From JAGSOU01 sp049974865 (GTDB taxonomy: Bacteria; Pseudomonadota; Alphaproteobacteria; Rhodobacterales; Rhodobacteraceae), in assembly GCA_049974865.1 (NCBI GenBank), contig JBNGCX010000014.1, positions 1 to 64,000 of the forward strand: a DNA stretch of 64,000 nt, written 5' to 3'. The notes beneath the pieces are model-generated. The model worked only from the letters and a program-made list of their open reading frames with translations, was not told the origin of the DNA and searched no databases. Positions 61,307 to 64,000 of this stretch are shown here, one piece after another. How positions within the stretch are numbered: the stretch's first letter is position 1; the number at the start of each line of letters is the position of its first letter. Both the position numbers and the translations under genes were made by a program.

Positions 61307-61326
61307 TGTGATGTGATAACATCACA
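61307..61326 (-). promoter_or_regulatory. Zur-like palindromic operator
   Basis: TGTGATGT-GATA-ACATCACA is a perfect 8-bp inverted repeat with a 4-base centre, 10 bases upstream of the COG0523 start. The core ATGTGATAACAT differs by one base from the ATGTTATAACAT core typical of alphaproteobacterial Zur sites. Placement before a CxCC GTPase gene matches the zinc-starvation response. The zur gene is not in the window. Confidence 0.75.
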
Positions 61327-61377
61327 ATTAGCGGGATCGCGAACGGGCCGCAATGCCGGGACAGGCCCGGACAACAA

Positions 61378-61404
61378 AAAACCCCGGCGTTTCCGCCGGG
61401 GTTT
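61378..61404 (-). terminator. Rho-independent terminator of pnp
   Basis: An 11-bp perfect stem (61379-61389 with 61394-61404), loop read as GAAA on the minus strand, followed by a T-run. It lies 25 bases past the pnp stop. Confidence 0.92.
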
Positions 61405-61428
61405 CCGAAGTCACGAGACGGTCGAGGA

Positions 61429-63558
<2,130 letters not shown>

Positions 63559-63581
63559 CTCGTTTCCTAACTTGGGGACGG

Positions 63582-63678
63582 GACCCTCCCGCTTCCCCGA
63601 TTGCGTACGGGGCCGTATGCCCCGTGGCCTTGGTCTTGGTCCAACCTGCCCGCCCCATAAGGCCCGGTGGGGAGGGTC
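63582..63678 (-). promoter_or_regulatory. Structured pnp leader
   Basis: A perfect 9-bp pairing (63582-63590 with 63670-63678) encloses an inner 7-bp hairpin (63607-63613 with 63619-63625). On the minus strand this lies 24 bases upstream of the pnp start. In E. coli a long leader stem is cut by RNase III and then allows PNPase to repress its own mRNA; this structure is placed to do the same. The role is inferred from position and pairing only. Confidence 0.6.
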
Positions 63679-63718
63679 ACGGACATCCGGCCAGTGCTGC
63701 CGTGGCGGCAGGATAGCC

Positions 63719-63750
63719 TAAAAAGAACGCGCCCCCCAATGGGAGGCGCG
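63719..63750 (-). terminator. Terminator or attenuator between rpsO and pnp
   Basis: A stem of about nine pairs with one mismatch (63728-63737 with 63741-63750), loop ATT, followed on the minus strand by TTCTTTTTA. It lies 9 bases after the rpsO stop. It probably lowers read-through into pnp, as in other rpsO-pnp operons. Confidence 0.82.
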
Positions 63751-63759
63751 GCCTTGTTC

Positions 63760-64000
63760 TTAGCGGCGGATACCCAGGCGCTGGATGAGGTCGGTGTAGC
63801 GCGCCTCCTCCTTGCCCTTGAGGTAGTCCAGCAGCTTGCGGCGCTGCGCCACCAGCTTCAGCAGCCCACGGCGGGAATGATTGTCCTTCTTGTGGGTCTT
63901 GAAGTGCTCGGTCAGCGTGTTGATGCGCGAGGTCAGGATGGCAACCTGAACTTCCGGCGAACCGGTGTCGCCTTCCTTGGTTGCGAATTCCTTGACGACG
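63760..64000 (-). CDS. rpsO: 30S ribosomal protein S15 (partial)
   Basis: The window edge cuts the 5' part of the gene. The 79 visible residues (..VVKEFATKEGDTGSPEVQVA, then INTLTEHFKTHKKDNHSRRG, ending LIQRLGIRR) are S15. About ten N-terminal residues are missing. S15 binds 16S rRNA early in small-subunit assembly. rpsO followed by pnp is the standard bacterial order. Confidence 0.97.
   Translation of the reverse strand, partial: VVKEFATKEGDTGSPEVQVAILTSRINTLTEHFKTHKKDNHSRRGLLKLVAQRRKLLDYLKGKEEARYTDLIQRLGIRR

Overview
The window is a high-GC, densely coded chromosomal segment of an alphaproteobacterium, most likely a marine member of the Rhodobacterales/Roseobacter group. Support for this comes from CcrM next to RNase HII with GANTC sites in its promoter, the CysQ-DUF4170-WaaA-like-LpxK cluster, LeuS-LptE-HolA, a CenR-type regulator, DUF2125/DUF3576/DUF6525-type proteins, a very acidic porin and ectoine hydroxylase. 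No insertion sequence, prophage, CRISPR array or clearly foreign island was seen. The window reads as core chromosome with a few accessory loci.

Layout. 1-3.7 kb: a family 5 ABC solute-binding protein gene broken by an in-frame TGA, divergent from a DUF1028/M20-amidase pair across a two-box operator. 3.7-6.2 kb: a three-gene envelope glycosylation operon (GT2, LAB_N, GT39). 6.2-9.1 kb: a LacI regulator, tRNA-Arg(CCT), an unusual membrane protein with a C-terminal PhoB-like winged helix beside a small secreted protein, and a secreted Cys-rich protein. 9.1-13.4 kb: rnhB-ccrM, alkB, mutY. 13.4-20.5 kb: DUF721, DsbA-like protein, CoA transferase, then lpxK, a divergent waaA homologue, DUF4170, cysQ and tldE on the minus strand. 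20.5-28 kb: DUF2125 protein, an SDR plus crotonase-like pair, HNH protein, flavoprotein, GST, Acg-type nitroreductase, holA. 28-36.9 kb: lptE, leuS, DUF3576, porin, TPR-sulfotransferase, PLP-homeostasis protein, a solitary ectD. 36.9-45.4 kb: YkuD protein, ribA with a degenerate RibB-like N-terminus, cenR, xthA, CnoX-like thioredoxin, Lon-N protein, Trm112, UbiH-family hydroxylase, amidase. 45.5-52.2 kb: aminotransferase, ftsK, lolA, lytic transglycosylase lipoprotein, AEC carrier, hspQ. 52-61.3 kb: gamma-glutamyltransferase, thiolase, free-Met-R-sulfoxide reductase, RluA-type synthase, aldehyde dehydrogenase, 1-Cys peroxiredoxin, dienelactone hydrolase, and a COG0523 GTPase with a Zur-like operator. 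61.4-64 kb: pnp with a structured leader, downstream of rpsO (cut by the window edge).

Envelope biogenesis recurs (lipid A kinase, Kdo-transferase homologue, LptE, LolA, porin, CenR, YkuD, SLT, sugar transferases). The observations most worth following are the membrane-anchored winged-helix protein with its overlapping secreted partner, the Zur-like palindrome ahead of the COG0523 gene, the TGA-split binding protein, the crotonase-like protein lacking both catalytic glutamates, the motif-poor WaaA homologue, and the long-range stem in the pnp leader.
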